Positions 52,991 through 62,381 are shown, counted from the first letter of the stretch. The stretch: 64,000 nt of DNA from Paenibacillus thalictri (GCF_004307995.1 NZ_SIRE01000013.1:186001-250000), one strand, 5' to 3'. Translations and numbers: made by a program. The notes: generated by a model not told the origin, from the sequence alone.

Positions 52991-53641
52991 TTACCTTATA
53001 ACGGAGTCGATAAATTTTTCTAAAGCGGTGACGTCCGTGATGTTGGCATTGCACTCGTGACCGTTCATACACAAATAGTTGCCTACGGATTTGTAATAAT
53101 CGGCCGAAGCTTTGGGCGGTTTTTTGGATACCGCCGAGAATAACACAAGCTCTTCGTATCTGTTGCAGACAAAACAATAGCTTTTTTTATGGGTAGGCGT
53201 AAATCTGCCTTCGACACCGAAAAATTGGCCGTTTATAGGATACACCATAAACAGCTTATTTGTCGAAATATCGGTCCAGCCGATATAAGTGACATACCGC
53301 CGGTCTAGCAAGTCCAGATCGGGCAGTTTCAGCTTTTTGTTTTTGGGGAAAAGTTTCTGGATCTGCTTTTCCGTAATCTGCGGGAATTCCAGCAAATACG
53401 GTTCCAGCGCCTTCAAATACTTCTGAAAATCTTCCGCCGCGGTCAAAGAGGACAAGCCGGCAAGCAGACGTTTCTGCTCGTCATTGGCGTTCGGGAACAG
53501 CTCCTCCAGCTTTGTTGCCGCACTGTATCTGACCGATTCCAACACTTTCGGATCGGCATTTGTTCTTATCGCGTGCTGAATCAATTCAGCTTGTTTTTTG
53601 ATGAAGTTATATTCATGGTTTCTAATAAATGGTGTATGCAT
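52991..53641 (-). CDS. FusB/FusC-like elongation factor G-binding protein
   Basis: A 216-residue protein like FusB-type resistance proteins: a helical N-terminal domain (about 1-75), then a C-terminal alpha/beta domain with a zinc finger built from Cys156, Cys159, Cys191, His195 and Cys197. Family members bind EF-G and free it from fusidic acid-stalled ribosomes. In Bacillales they also occur as ordinary chromosomal genes, so resistance is plausible but not shown. AAGGAG precedes the ATG. Single gene. Confidence 0.88.
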   Translation of the reverse strand: MHTPFIRNHEYNFIKKQAELIQHAIRTNADPKVLESVRYSAATKLEELFPNANDEQKRLLAGLSSLTAAEDFQKYLKALEPYLLEFPQITEKQIQKLFPKNKKLKLPDLDLLDRRYVTYIGWTDISTNKLFMVYPINGQFFGVEGRFTPTHKKSYCFVCNRYEELVLFSAVSKKPPKASADYYKSVGNYLCMNGHECNANITDVTALEKFIDSVIR

Positions 53642-53681
53642 GCTGCTCAGCTCCTTATTGTAAATAGATCAAATAATAAGG

Positions 53682-53780
53682 TGCAAAGCCCAATATTAGA
53701 AACGATATGTTTTCATTCGGGCGATGTTATAGCTGACCATAGCGCCCATGCAAAGTATCGCCTCTAGTACAGGCTTTGCA
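53682..53780. repeat. Inverted repeat in the FusB/YtoI intergenic region
   Basis: TGCAAAGCC (53682-53690) and GGCTTTGCA (53772-53780) are perfectly complementary, about 80 bases apart. The 367-base gap 53642-54008 holds no plausible gene. It contains the YtoI promoter and this repeat. Confidence 0.5.
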
Positions 53781-53939
53781 TGAACTTGTGCCAATCAGGC
53801 AATCTCTTATTGCCATCGATACCACTTCCTTCGCGTAGCGATATTCCGATTATATAATAAAGCGCAGTCCGATCACAATGGCGGACGCCAGCTTAATTAT
53901 GGTTCCCCAGCTTGAAAATGCCTAGGAAGACACAGGGGA

Positions 53940-53968
53940 TTGAGCGGCAAGGAGCGTTATTATATAAT
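53940..53968 (+). promoter_or_regulatory. Promoter of the ytoI-like gene
   Basis: TTGAGC (53940-53945), 17-base spacer, TATAAT (53963-53968), about 40 bases before the start codon. Confidence 0.75.
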
Positions 53969-54008
53969 GAAAACCAGTATATGACTGTTTGTAATCGAGG
54001 TGCGGAGC

Positions 54009-55334
54009 ATGGAGCCCCAGTCTTTCATGACAAAACATGAACAAATTATTCAATATATCGAAGCACTTGAGATAGGCACCCGTATTTCCGTACGAAAATT
54101 GTCCCAATCGCTGGAGGTCAGCGAAGGAACGGCTTACCGCGCAATTAAAGAAGCCGAAAATAAAGGGATGGTCAGCACCAAGGAAAGATTGGGCACGGTC
54201 CGGGTTGAAAACAAGCAGCGGCAGGGCATCGACAAGCTGACGTTTGAAGAAATTGTGCGTATTGTCGACGGCAAAGTGCTGGGGGGAGCCGGCGGCCTGG
54301 AGCAGACGTTGAACAAATTTGTGATCGGCGCGATGCAGCTGGAGGCGATGATCCGTTACATCGAGCCGGGCGACCTGCTGATCGTGGGCAACCGCGAGAA
54401 GGTGCACCATAGCGCTTTGGAGGTTGGCGCTGGCGTGCTGGTCACGGGCGGTTTCGACACGGCGGAGGAAGTTAAAGTGCTTGCCGATGAGCTGAAGCAG
54501 CCGATCATCAGTACCAGCTACGATACATTTACGGTCGCTACACTTATCAACCGGGCGATTTATGACAGGCTGATCAAAAAACAGATCATTCTCGTCGGCG
54601 ATATTGCCCAGAAAGAAGTTGTGGCGCTGCATGAATCCGACACGGTCGAGCAGCTGAAACGAAAAATCGAAAACACCAACCACACCCGTTTCCCGGTGGT
54701 GGACGACGCCAATCGGCCGATCGGCATGATAACGACAAAAGATTTGGTCGGAGCGGCGCCGAATGAGCGGGTGGACAAGCTTATGACAAGCGACGTCATG
54801 ACCGTTACCGCGCAGACGACGATTGCGACAGCCGGCCATATGATGGTGTGGGAAGGCATCGAGCTGCTGCCGGTGATCAATAAGGAACGCGAGCTGCAAG
54901 GCGTCATCAGCCGTAAAGACGTGCTGAAAGCGATGCAGAACATCAAGATGCAGCCGCAAAACGGGGAGACGCTCGAAGACCAAATCTGGTCGGGATTCGA
55001 GGCGCTGCGGGACGAGCAGGGACGGCTTTACTTCAGCGGGGTCATTACTCCGCAAATGAGCAATCATTTCGGCAACCTCTCGGAAGGGCTGCTGGCCGAT
55101 CTGGTCAGCCAAGTCGTATACCGCACCGTCAAAGAGCTGCGTAAAGGCGATCTGCTGATCGACAGCTCGTCGGCGTATTATTTTTCGCCCATTGAGATGG
55201 ACAGCATTGTGACGCTTGTGCCCAACGTGATCGAAGCGACCCGGCGTTTTTGCAAAATCGAAGTCGAAGTTTTTTCGGGCGGAACTTGTGTCGCCAAATC
55301 GATGTATACGGCCCGTTTTTTTAACCAAATGTAA
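54009..55334 (+). CDS. ytoI: DRTGG/CBS domain protein, YtoI-like
   Basis: A 441-residue cytosolic protein with the YtoI domain order: helix-turn-helix (about 1-65), DRTGG domain (about 70-185), two CBS domains (about 190-310) and a hot-dog thioesterase-like domain (about 320-441). It likely senses an adenine nucleotide through the CBS pair; the rest is uncharacterised. Ribosome site GAGGT lies 7 bases before ATG 54009; an in-frame GTG at 54000 is less likely. Single gene, ending at a terminator. Confidence 0.9.
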   Translation: MEPQSFMTKHEQIIQYIEALEIGTRISVRKLSQSLEVSEGTAYRAIKEAENKGMVSTKERLGTVRVENKQRQGIDKLTFEEIVRIVDGKVLGGAGGLEQTLNKFVIGAMQLEAMIRYIEPGDLLIVGNREKVHHSALEVGAGVLVTGGFDTAEEVKVLADELKQPIISTSYDTFTVATLINRAIYDRLIKKQIILVGDIAQKEVVALHESDTVEQLKRKIENTNHTRFPVVDDANRPIGMITTKDLVGAAPNERVDKLMTSDVMTVTAQTTIATAGHMMVWEGIELLPVINKERELQGVISRKDVLKAMQNIKMQPQNGETLEDQIWSGFEALRDEQGRLYFSGVITPQMSNHFGNLSEGLLADLVSQVVYRTVKELRKGDLLIDSSSAYYFSPIEMDSIVTLVPNVIEATRRFCKIEVEVFSGGTCVAKSMYTARFFNQM

Positions 55335-55355
55335 TCGTAACCTTGCGAGCGAGAG

Positions 55356-55386
55356 AAGATTATCGGACCATCCGGTAATCTTTTTT
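55356..55386 (+). terminator. Rho-independent terminator
   Basis: AAGATTATCGG and CCGGTAATCTT pair around a short loop with T6, after the ytoI-like gene. Confidence 0.85.
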
Positions 55387-55514
55387 GTATATAAAGGTAA
55401 AAATGACGGTTAAAGCGGATTTACAGATGACGAATGACGGAGTATCATGGAAACTATAATAGTATTTTTGGTTTCCGAGCGCAAACGAATTTTTTCATAC
55501 TCTGGAGGGCCCCG

Positions 55515-56090
55515 ATGGAAGATGCTAACCGACTGCGTATCGTACGGGCAGCACATGATTTATTTAATACCCGCGGCTACAAGAATACGACCGTAAATGA
55601 TCTGGCCGACCGGCTCGGGATGAGCAAAAAGACGATTTATCAATATTTTAACGGCAAGGAAGAGATTGCCGCCGCTGTTGTCGACAACGCGTTTTTTCAA
55701 ATTAGCGATACGATTGAAAGCGTCGAATCGCAGCAGGCGGATCCGCTTTATTTGCTGCAAATGGCGCTGACGCAGATCAGGGATCACATCGTTCGTCTGG
55801 GGCCTTTTTTCATCGAGGATTTGGATAAATATTTACCGGATCTATGGAGCCGGATCGAGCTGTACAGAGCGGAGAAAATCCGTTTTGTCGAGCGGCTGAT
55901 CCGGCGAGCTCAGGAGGATGGTCTGATCACAAACGTTGATCCGCGTATCGTGATGGTTATTTTTCTGGAAACCGTTCAGGCTTTGGTCAAACCGGAAGCT
56001 TTGAGAAAACACGGCTTGCCGCTGGCGGATTTGCTGGACACGCTGATTGTTATTTTTTGTTCGGGACTGCAGGAAACAAAGAAAGGATGA
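55515..56090 (+). CDS. TetR/AcrR family regulator
   Basis: A 191-residue repressor: helix-turn-helix at about 10-55 (NTRGYKNTTVNDLADRLGMSKKTIYQYFNGKEE), then a helical ligand domain. Start at ATG 55515, after GGAGG. It ends 7 bases before the ATG of the next, rifampicin-phosphotransferase-like gene and is the obvious controller of it. A TATAAT at 55455-55460 may belong to its promoter. Confidence 0.92.
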   Translation: MEDANRLRIVRAAHDLFNTRGYKNTTVNDLADRLGMSKKTIYQYFNGKEEIAAAVVDNAFFQISDTIESVESQQADPLYLLQMALTQIRDHIVRLGPFFIEDLDKYLPDLWSRIELYRAEKIRFVERLIRRAQEDGLITNVDPRIVMVIFLETVQALVKPEALRKHGLPLADLLDTLIVIFCSGLQETKKG

Positions 56091-56097
56091 TGGAACA

Positions 56098-58755
56098 ATG
56101 GAAACGTACATCATGTTTTTCAGCGAAATCGGCAAGGATGATTTGCCTGCGGTGGGGGGGAAAGGCGCTAACCTCGGAGAGATGAGCAAAGGAGGTTTGC
56201 CCGTCCCTCCCGGATTTTGCATTACGACGTCCGCATATCGCGAGTTTGGTGATACAAGCCCGGAAATGGCCGGATTTTTTCGTGAGCTGGATACTGTAAG
56301 TCCCGATCGGCTTGATGAGGTGCGCCGGCTGGGACAACGCATTCGCGAGCATCTGGAGTCGATTGCGATGCCGGAGCACATCGAAGACGCCATACTGAAG
56401 GCGTGGCGGCACAATGGCGAAGACAAGGCGTATGCCGTTCGTTCCAGCGCCACAGCGGAAGATTTACCGACGGCTTCTTTCGCCGGACAACAAGAAACGT
56501 ATTTGAATGTGCGCGGCGAAGAGCAGCTGCTGCTCGCCGTGCAGCGGTGCTGGGCGTCGCTGTTCACGGAAAGGGCAATCGTATACCGCGCCAAAAACGG
56601 CTTCGATCATCGCAGTGTGTTCCTGTCCGTTGTGGTGCAGGAAATGGTGTTCCCGGAAGTGTCGGGCATTATGTTTACGGCCGACCCGATTACAGGCCGC
56701 CGGCAAACGGTGTCCATCGACGCCAGCTTTGGACTCGGCGAAGCGCTGGTTTCCGGACTTGTGTCCGCCGATCTGTACCAAGTGCGGGCGAATACCATCA
56801 TCCAGAAAAAAGTAGCGGTCAAAAAGCTGGCGATTTATTCATTGCCGGAAGGCGGGACGGTGACCAGGGAGCTGTCTGCGGAGCAGCAGTTAGCGCAAGC
56901 TTTGAGCGATGAAGAGATCGTCAGGCTCGCTGCGTTGGGACGCGATATCGAGCATTATTACGGTTCGGAGCAGGATATTGAATGGTGCTTGAGCGGCGGA
57001 AATTTCTATATCGTGCAAAGCCGTCCCATCACATCGCTGTATCCGGTGCCTCAAGCCGCCGACGATCAGCTTCACGTATTCATATCGCTCGGGCATCAGC
57101 AGATGATGACCGATGCCATGACGCCGCTGGCGATATCGTTATGGCGGACGATGTTCCCTTTTGGCAAGCAAACAGGCGCCGTTACGGAATCGGCAGCGCT
57201 TGTGGGGGCCGGAGGAAGAATGTTCGCCGATCCGACCCAGCTTTTGCTGATGGGACCGGGGCGCCGTATATTGCCGTCTGTGATCGGAGGGATCGACGAG
57301 CGGATGAGCAGCGGGCTTAAGCAGCTGCTGGAACGTAGCGAGTTTAACCGTCGGCCGCTGCCAGGCGTGCGCTCCAAAACGGCGCAAATCGTGATCCCGC
57401 TGCTTGGCAAGGTTGCGGGAAATGTGCTGTATCGGGACGTGGCCGGGGTAGCGGAGCAAATGGGCCGTGTTGCCGATAATCTAATAGATCGGGCCAAGGA
57501 AGAGGTAGAACGGGCCTCCGGAGCGGAGAAGGTCAGTGCGGTTCAACGCAATGTCAGCGCAGTCATTCCGGAATTGTTTAAACATATGCTGCCTATTCCG
57601 TTATCCGGCATCGTATCGCTTAAGCTCTTGGAGCGTCTTACCCGGCGCTGGCTTGGCGAAACTTCATGGATCGCACAGTTGAACAAATCGCTGCCGCATA
57701 ACGCAACAAGCGAAATGGGGCTGATGATCGGCGATTTGGCCGATGAAGCGAGGAAACAGCCGGCTGTTGTGCATTATTTGCAGACTGCGGATGATGAGCA
57801 TTTTTTAGACGGATTGGCCAACATAAGAGGAGGGGACCGCTTCTACCGGGAAATTCAGCGATTCCTTGAGTTGTACGGCATGCGTTGTCCGGGAGAAATC
57901 GATATCGGCAACAAGCGTTGGCGGGAAGCGCCTACTCTGCTTGTGCCTTCCCTGATCAGCCATATCCGTTCCGTATCTCCGGGAGAACACCGCGAGAAAT
58001 TCGCGCAGGGCAAACGGGAAGCGGAGCAAGCGGCGGAAGAGCTGCTGGCGAAGGTGGAACGTACACCCGGCGGTTATGTAAAAAAACGGATACTCGCGCG
58101 CCTCATCACCGTCTTTCGCAGCGTAATGGGCATTCGCGAGTATCCGAAGTATACGTTTATCCGGCTGTTTGACATTTACAAACAAGCGATCATGGCAGAG
58201 GGAGCGGCGCTTCAGCGCGCAAATGTGATCGACGACCCTCAAGACGTGTTGTTTCTGAAGCTTGACGAGCTGGCCGCGCTGCTTGATCACCGCTTTCCCG
58301 GCGATGTGCGCGAGCTGATCGCCGCCCGGCGGAAAACGTTCGAGCTGGACAAGAAACGAAATCCGCCCCGTCTGGTGACAAGCGAAGGCGAAAACGTAAC
58401 AGGTCAGCACCGGAACGTGCAGGCCCCCGAGGGAGCGCTTACAGGAACACCGGTCTCGGCAGGAAGCATCGAAGGTATAGCGCGAGTGGTGCTGAGACCT
58501 GAGGAAGCGCAGCTAAGTTCCGACGAAATCATGATCGCGCCTTTCACCGATCCCGGCTGGACTCCGCTGTTTTATGCGGCCAAAGGTTTGGTGATGGAAG
58601 TCGGCGGCATGATGACGCATGGGGCTGTCGTGGCCCGCGAGTATGGCATTCCCGCCGTGGTCGGGATCGACCGGGCAACGGAAATCATCAAGACCGGCGA
58701 CCGGATCCGGGTCGACGGCACGCAGGGCTACGTGCTGATTCTCTCCCGCGGTTAA
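56098..58755 (+). CDS. rph: Rifampicin phosphotransferase-like / PEP synthase-like protein
   Basis: An 885-residue protein. N-terminal ATP-binding domain (about 1-320, VGGKGANLGEM and SSATAEDLPTASFAGQQETYLNV), a middle domain (about 330-740) and a C-terminal phosphohistidine domain with GGMMTHGAVVAREYG; the His is about 841 of 885. True PEP synthases carry a further PEP-binding TIM barrel after the His domain; here the protein stops, matching rifampicin phosphotransferases (about 865). These inactivate rifampicin by phosphorylating it. The TetR gene lies just upstream. Drug specificity is inferred, not shown. AAAGGAT precedes the start. Confidence 0.85.
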   Translation: METYIMFFSEIGKDDLPAVGGKGANLGEMSKGGLPVPPGFCITTSAYREFGDTSPEMAGFFRELDTVSPDRLDEVRRLGQRIREHLESIAMPEHIEDAILKAWRHNGEDKAYAVRSSATAEDLPTASFAGQQETYLNVRGEEQLLLAVQRCWASLFTERAIVYRAKNGFDHRSVFLSVVVQEMVFPEVSGIMFTADPITGRRQTVSIDASFGLGEALVSGLVSADLYQVRANTIIQKKVAVKKLAIYSLPEGGTVTRELSAEQQLAQALSDEEIVRLAALGRDIEHYYGSEQDIEWCLSGGNFYIVQSRPITSLYPVPQAADDQLHVFISLGHQQMMTDAMTPLAISLWRTMFPFGKQTGAVTESAALVGAGGRMFADPTQLLLMGPGRRILPSVIGGIDERMSSGLKQLLERSEFNRRPLPGVRSKTAQIVIPLLGKVAGNVLYRDVAGVAEQMGRVADNLIDRAKEEVERASGAEKVSAVQRNVSAVIPELFKHMLPIPLSGIVSLKLLERLTRRWLGETSWIAQLNKSLPHNATSEMGLMIGDLADEARKQPAVVHYLQTADDEHFLDGLANIRGGDRFYREIQRFLELYGMRCPGEIDIGNKRWREAPTLLVPSLISHIRSVSPGEHREKFAQGKREAEQAAEELLAKVERTPGGYVKKRILARLITVFRSVMGIREYPKYTFIRLFDIYKQAIMAEGAALQRANVIDDPQDVLFLKLDELAALLDHRFPGDVRELIAARRKTFELDKKRNPPRLVTSEGENVTGQHRNVQAPEGALTGTPVSAGSIEGIARVVLRPEEAQLSSDEIMIAPFTDPGWTPLFYAAKGLVMEVGGMMTHGAVVAREYGIPAVVGIDRATEIIKTGDRIRVDGTQGYVLILSRG

Positions 58756-59207
58756 TTGTCTCCCGCATTGTCCATGCTTTGCAAATTATTTTTCATTTTG
58801 ACAAGCAAGGTATGCAAGGTTTGCAATTCTTCGTCATTCAGCGCATGCAGCGAATTTTGATAAAACGTCTGAACCATCGGCTCGACCGGGTCCAGTATTT
58901 GTCTGCCCTTCTCGGTCACATACACGTTGACTTCCCTGCGATCCTTCGTGCTTCGTTCGGAGCGGACGATGCCCTCCAGCTCCAGGCCGCGGATGATAGT
59001 GGAAATGCTGCTGGGCGAATAGTTGAGGCTTGTTATCAGCTCGTTCATCGTGATTGTCTCTTGCTGGTGTTCGATCAGATGACGCAGCACGATAATCTGC
59101 GGCAGCGTCAGATCGAATTGCTGCAGCATCGCCCGGGCGTTTTTTTTGTAAATATGAAAAATATGTTTAATCTCGTTGTATATGCTGCGGGTCATCTCCT
59201 GGTTCAA
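58752..59207 (-). CDS. MarR family transcriptional regulator
   Basis: A 151-residue winged-helix regulator: helical dimer region, DNA-binding helix with LTLPQIIVLRHLIEH and TMNELITSLNYSPSSISTIIRGLELEGIVRSERSTKDRREVNVYVTEKG split across the wing, then a C-terminal helix. The start is open. TTG 59207 has AAAGGAG 11 bases upstream and gives family length; ATG 59243 would overlap the TetR stop codon by 8 bases. Either way it follows the TetR gene on the same strand, so the two form a regulator pair. Confidence 0.88.
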   Translation of the reverse strand: MNQEMTRSIYNEIKHIFHIYKKNARAMLQQFDLTLPQIIVLRHLIEHQQETITMNELITSLNYSPSSISTIIRGLELEGIVRSERSTKDRREVNVYVTEKGRQILDPVEPMVQTFYQNSLHALNDEELQTLHTLLVKMKNNLQSMDNAGDN

Positions 59208-59235
59208 TTGGTGGCTCGCTCCTTTCGCGCCCATT

Positions 59236-59862
59236 TCATACATCGTTGCGGAAGCCGTTGAATACAATATAAACGACATCGTTAATCCAGGTGTCCTGGT
59301 CGGGCGCTCCAAATATATTGTTTTTTCTTATAAAAATATTTGCGGTTCCAATCAATGTCCCGAATAACGTTTTGTACATCGTTTCCGGGTTGATGGCGAC
59401 CAAGGTGCCGGCAGTGATGCCTTGTTTGATGACATCCAGCACCGGCTCCATCAGCTGTTCCATCTCGCGCTGCAGCTCGGCCGGATTGGATACCGGAATC
59501 GGGTCTGTCGATTGCAGCAGGAATAAAAACATAATGAAAATCATCGGCTCCTGAACCCAGCTTCTTAGCTTCGCGCGGACATAATTCATCAGCCGGGCTT
59601 CCGGGGCTTCCTCCGTCTGCAGCGTTTCCCGGATGATGTTCATCGAGCGTTGAAAGGCTTCTCTCAGCAGTTCCTCGAAAAGCTCAAGCTTATTATTGTA
59701 ATAATGGTAGACGGTGCCGCGGCCAAGTCCGGCCTTCTCGGCAATATCGCCCATTTCCATCCGCAAGCCTTTCTCCAAAAACACTTCCGCCGCAGTATGC
59801 CGGATCTGAGAAATGCGCCGGTCCCGGATCGCCTGATTCTGCTCCTTCGTACGAGGAGACAT
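59236..59862 (-). CDS. TetR/AcrR family regulator
   Basis: A 208-residue repressor: helix-turn-helix at about 15-60 (FLEKGLRMEMGDIAEKAGLGRGTVYHYYNNKLELF), then a helical effector domain. GGGGTGA precedes ATG 59862. It is followed at once by the MarR gene, with the possible MarR start overlapping its stop. The operator and effector are unknown. Confidence 0.9.
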   Translation of the reverse strand: MSPRTKEQNQAIRDRRISQIRHTAAEVFLEKGLRMEMGDIAEKAGLGRGTVYHYYNNKLELFEELLREAFQRSMNIIRETLQTEEAPEARLMNYVRAKLRSWVQEPMIFIMFLFLLQSTDPIPVSNPAELQREMEQLMEPVLDVIKQGITAGTLVAINPETMYKTLFGTLIGTANIFIRKNNIFGAPDQDTWINDVVYIVFNGFRNDV

Positions 59863-59900
59863 ACATTTCACCCCAGTTAACAAAATCGATAGATTCGAAA

Positions 59901-60248
59901 TTAATGCGATTCCAAATAAGTTGCTTCGGGTATGGTAATCAGCGGTTTGCCTTCTTTGTAATACAGAGAAGGCGACAGCAGAATGAAGTAAATGTGAACC
60001 TGATGAAATCCGTATTTGCTGAGCAAACTATGCATTGCGGACGCAACGGCATCGTGTTTGTCTTGACTGCGCGGAAACATGGATATTTCCAGAGTCGGCG
60101 GTACATTGGCGATATTTTCGGCATGATCCAGCGATAATTTGACGATTTGTTCGGGAATGTGAATCATATGTGCAAACTCTGCAATAATTTCGGATGCTAC
60201 TGATTTTAAAAATGGTTGTGTAAACCCTTGAAACCGTAAAAATGGCAT
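59901..60248 (-). CDS. DUF1904 family protein
   Basis: A 115-residue protein of DUF1904: MPFLRFQGFTQPFLKSVASEI at the start and a KPLITIPEATYLES end. Function unknown; the fold resembles small tautomerases. GAAGGAA precedes ATG 60248; an upstream ATG at 60281 is possible. Single gene on the minus strand, 120 bases from the divergent map gene. Confidence 0.82.
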   Translation of the reverse strand: MPFLRFQGFTQPFLKSVASEIIAEFAHMIHIPEQIVKLSLDHAENIANVPPTLEISMFPRSQDKHDAVASAMHSLLSKYGFHQVHIYFILLSPSLYYKEGKPLITIPEATYLESH

Positions 60249-60368
60249 TGTTGTTTCCTTCTTTAACGTTGTTTTAGACATTTTGACATGTCGATATATT
60301 ATTGATTATAGTATATTTAACCTGTTTACCGCTAGTGGAAACATATTATGAAACCCGGAGTGTGCCTC

Positions 60369-61121
60369 ATGATTGTAATAAAAAGCAAGTCCGAAATCGA
60401 AAAGATGCGGGAAGCGGGGCATATTTTGGCCTCCTGTCATAAAGAATTGGCCGCTTTCATTAAACCAGGCATTACAACGCTGGATATCGACCGGTTCGTC
60501 GAGAAGTTTCTGGCTGAACATCATGCAACGCCGGAGCAGAAGGGTTATAACGGGTTTCCTTTTGCGACCTGCACTTCGATAAACGACGTCATCTGTCACG
60601 GTTTTCCCTCGGATTATGTTTTGAAGGACGGGGATATCCTCACGGTCGATATGGTCGTCCGGCTGGGGGACTGGCTTGCGGATTCGGCCTGGTCTTACGC
60701 GATAGGCAACATTTCGGCGAAAGCGCAGAAGCTGCTGAAGGTGACTGAGGAATCGCTTTACAGAGGAATCGCCCAAGCGGTGGTCGGCAACCGGATCGGC
60801 GATATTTCGCATGCCATCCAATCGTACGCCGAAGCGGAAGGATTTTCGGTGGTGAAAGAGTTTGTGGGCCACGGAATCGGCCAGGACATGCACGAAGAGC
60901 CGCAGGTGCCGCATTACGGCCTGCCCGGTAAAGGTGTCCGCTTGAAGGAAGGCATGGTCATCACGATCGAACCGATGCTGAATGTCGGAGGCTGGCAGAG
61001 CAAGCTCGACAGCGACGGATGGACAGCCAGAACGAAGGACGGCAGCTTGTCCGCTCAGTATGAACATACGCTGGCGATCACAAGCGAAGGACCGCTGATT
61101 TTAACCCAGCTTCGCTCATAA
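60369..61121 (+). CDS. map: Methionine aminopeptidase, type I
   Basis: A 250-residue metallo-peptidase that removes the initiator Met. Metal ligands Asp94, Asp105, His168, Glu201 and Glu232 are present, as is His77 in the substrate pocket. The usual Bacillales map gene sits in the ribosomal-protein cluster; this copy stands alone, so it may be a second Map. Start ATG 60369 follows GGAG. The neighbours are a divergent DUF1904 gene and a hydroxyacyl-CoA dehydrogenase. Confidence 0.93.
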   Translation: MIVIKSKSEIEKMREAGHILASCHKELAAFIKPGITTLDIDRFVEKFLAEHHATPEQKGYNGFPFATCTSINDVICHGFPSDYVLKDGDILTVDMVVRLGDWLADSAWSYAIGNISAKAQKLLKVTEESLYRGIAQAVVGNRIGDISHAIQSYAEAEGFSVVKEFVGHGIGQDMHEEPQVPHYGLPGKGVRLKEGMVITIEPMLNVGGWQSKLDSDGWTARTKDGSLSAQYEHTLAITSEGPLILTQLRS

Positions 61122-61276
61122 TTGAAGCTTCGTTTGCGGCAAAAAGGACGAATCGCCCCCTAATAAAAGGAATTTTCGTTTTCATAGCGAATTTATAGCT
61201 GACTCCTTCATGTACGGGGGCAGCTTATTTTTTGTTGGCCGGTCAGCCGGCCGCGGGAGCAGGGGGCGAATGCATC

Positions 61277-62218
61277 GTGGAAACTTTAACGGTTTTGGGA
61301 GCAGGGCTAATGGGACATTCCATTGCGCTGACGGCAGCATGGTCAGGCCTGGAGGTTACTTTGCAAGGCGTTGATGAAGCCGATTTGGAACGGGCGGGAA
61401 AAGGCATTCGGCAGAAACTGGACATGCTGCAGGAAAACGGATTGGTCGGCGAAGAGGAAGCGGGAAATGTGCTGCTGCGGATCCATACGGCAATCGGCGT
61501 GGAAGAGGCGGTTCAAGGCGCATCGTTTGTCATTGAGGCGATTCCCGAGCAGTTGGAATTAAAAATCGAATTTTTTCGCATGCTGGACCGGCTTTGCGGA
61601 CCGGATGTTATACTTGCCAGCAACACGTCGGGCCTGAGCCCAACTGCCATAGCATCGCAAATGCAGCATCCGCAGCGGATGGTCGTCACCCATTTCTGGA
61701 ATCCGGCTCATCTGATTCCGCTTGTCGAGGTAGTGCGCGGCGAGCACACCGGCGATCAAGCCGTGGGGCGTGCGCTTGAATTTTTGAGAATGATGAAGAA
61801 GCGGCCGATTGAAGTCAAAAAAGATATTCTCGGATCCGTTGGCAACCGCATTCAATATGCGATCTTGCGCGAGGCTCAGTACATCCTGGAGCAGGGCGTT
61901 GCCAGTATGGAAGATATCGATGCGGCAGTAACGTACAGCTTGGGCCGGAGACTGCCGGTTACAGGTCCGTTTATGACCGCGGATATGGGCGGACTGGATG
62001 TGTTTCATTCGATCTCCTCTTATTTGTTCCCGGATTTGAGCAAAGCGGACGTTTCGTTTGCGCAAATGAGGGAACTGGTTGAGCATGGACGGCTGGGCGC
62101 CAAAAGCGGCAGCGGTTTCTATGCATGGGATGAGCGGACTTTAGCGGAGATGAACCGCCTCCGGGAACGGGAGCTGATTCATTTTTTGAAAAGAGATAGG
62201 GAAGAACATCGGGAGTAA
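61277..62218 (+). CDS. 3-hydroxyacyl-CoA dehydrogenase family protein
   Basis: A 313-residue NAD-dependent dehydrogenase. The NAD motif GAGLMG lies at residues 8-13, followed by NTSGL (Ser118), the THFWNPAHLIPLVEV block with catalytic His139, and the 3HCDH C-terminal helical domain. The family covers 3-hydroxybutyryl-CoA and L-gulonate or carnitine-type dehydrogenases; the substrate is not settled. GTG 61277 is taken as start after GGGGG; an in-frame TTG at 61232 exists. Single gene with no beta-oxidation partners. Confidence 0.88.
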   Translation: METLTVLGAGLMGHSIALTAAWSGLEVTLQGVDEADLERAGKGIRQKLDMLQENGLVGEEEAGNVLLRIHTAIGVEEAVQGASFVIEAIPEQLELKIEFFRMLDRLCGPDVILASNTSGLSPTAIASQMQHPQRMVVTHFWNPAHLIPLVEVVRGEHTGDQAVGRALEFLRMMKKRPIEVKKDILGSVGNRIQYAILREAQYILEQGVASMEDIDAAVTYSLGRRLPVTGPFMTADMGGLDVFHSISSYLFPDLSKADVSFAQMRELVEHGRLGAKSGSGFYAWDERTLAEMNRLRERELIHFLKRDREEHRE

Positions 62219-62381
62219 AACGAATATCAGCCGGACTGCAAGCTGGGCTGTCTCCGTCGCTGGTCGGGGATCAGTGCCAACCTCAGGTCAGATTTATATT
62301 GAGACAAAAGCTGGTATCCTCTTAATTAGCCAAACCAAATGCTTAACGCAAGTTATCCATAGCCAATAAGGGGACCTACTC

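Noticed and set aside
53922..55328. 468-codon minus-strand frame opposite the ytoI-like gene
   Set aside because: The plus-strand gene has a promoter, ribosome site and known domains; the antisense peptide is His/Arg-rich and looks like a shadow.
56098..58755. Annotation as phosphoenolpyruvate synthase
   Set aside because: The protein ends soon after the phosphohistidine domain and lacks the C-terminal PEP-binding barrel of true PEP synthases; rifampicin phosphotransferase fits better.
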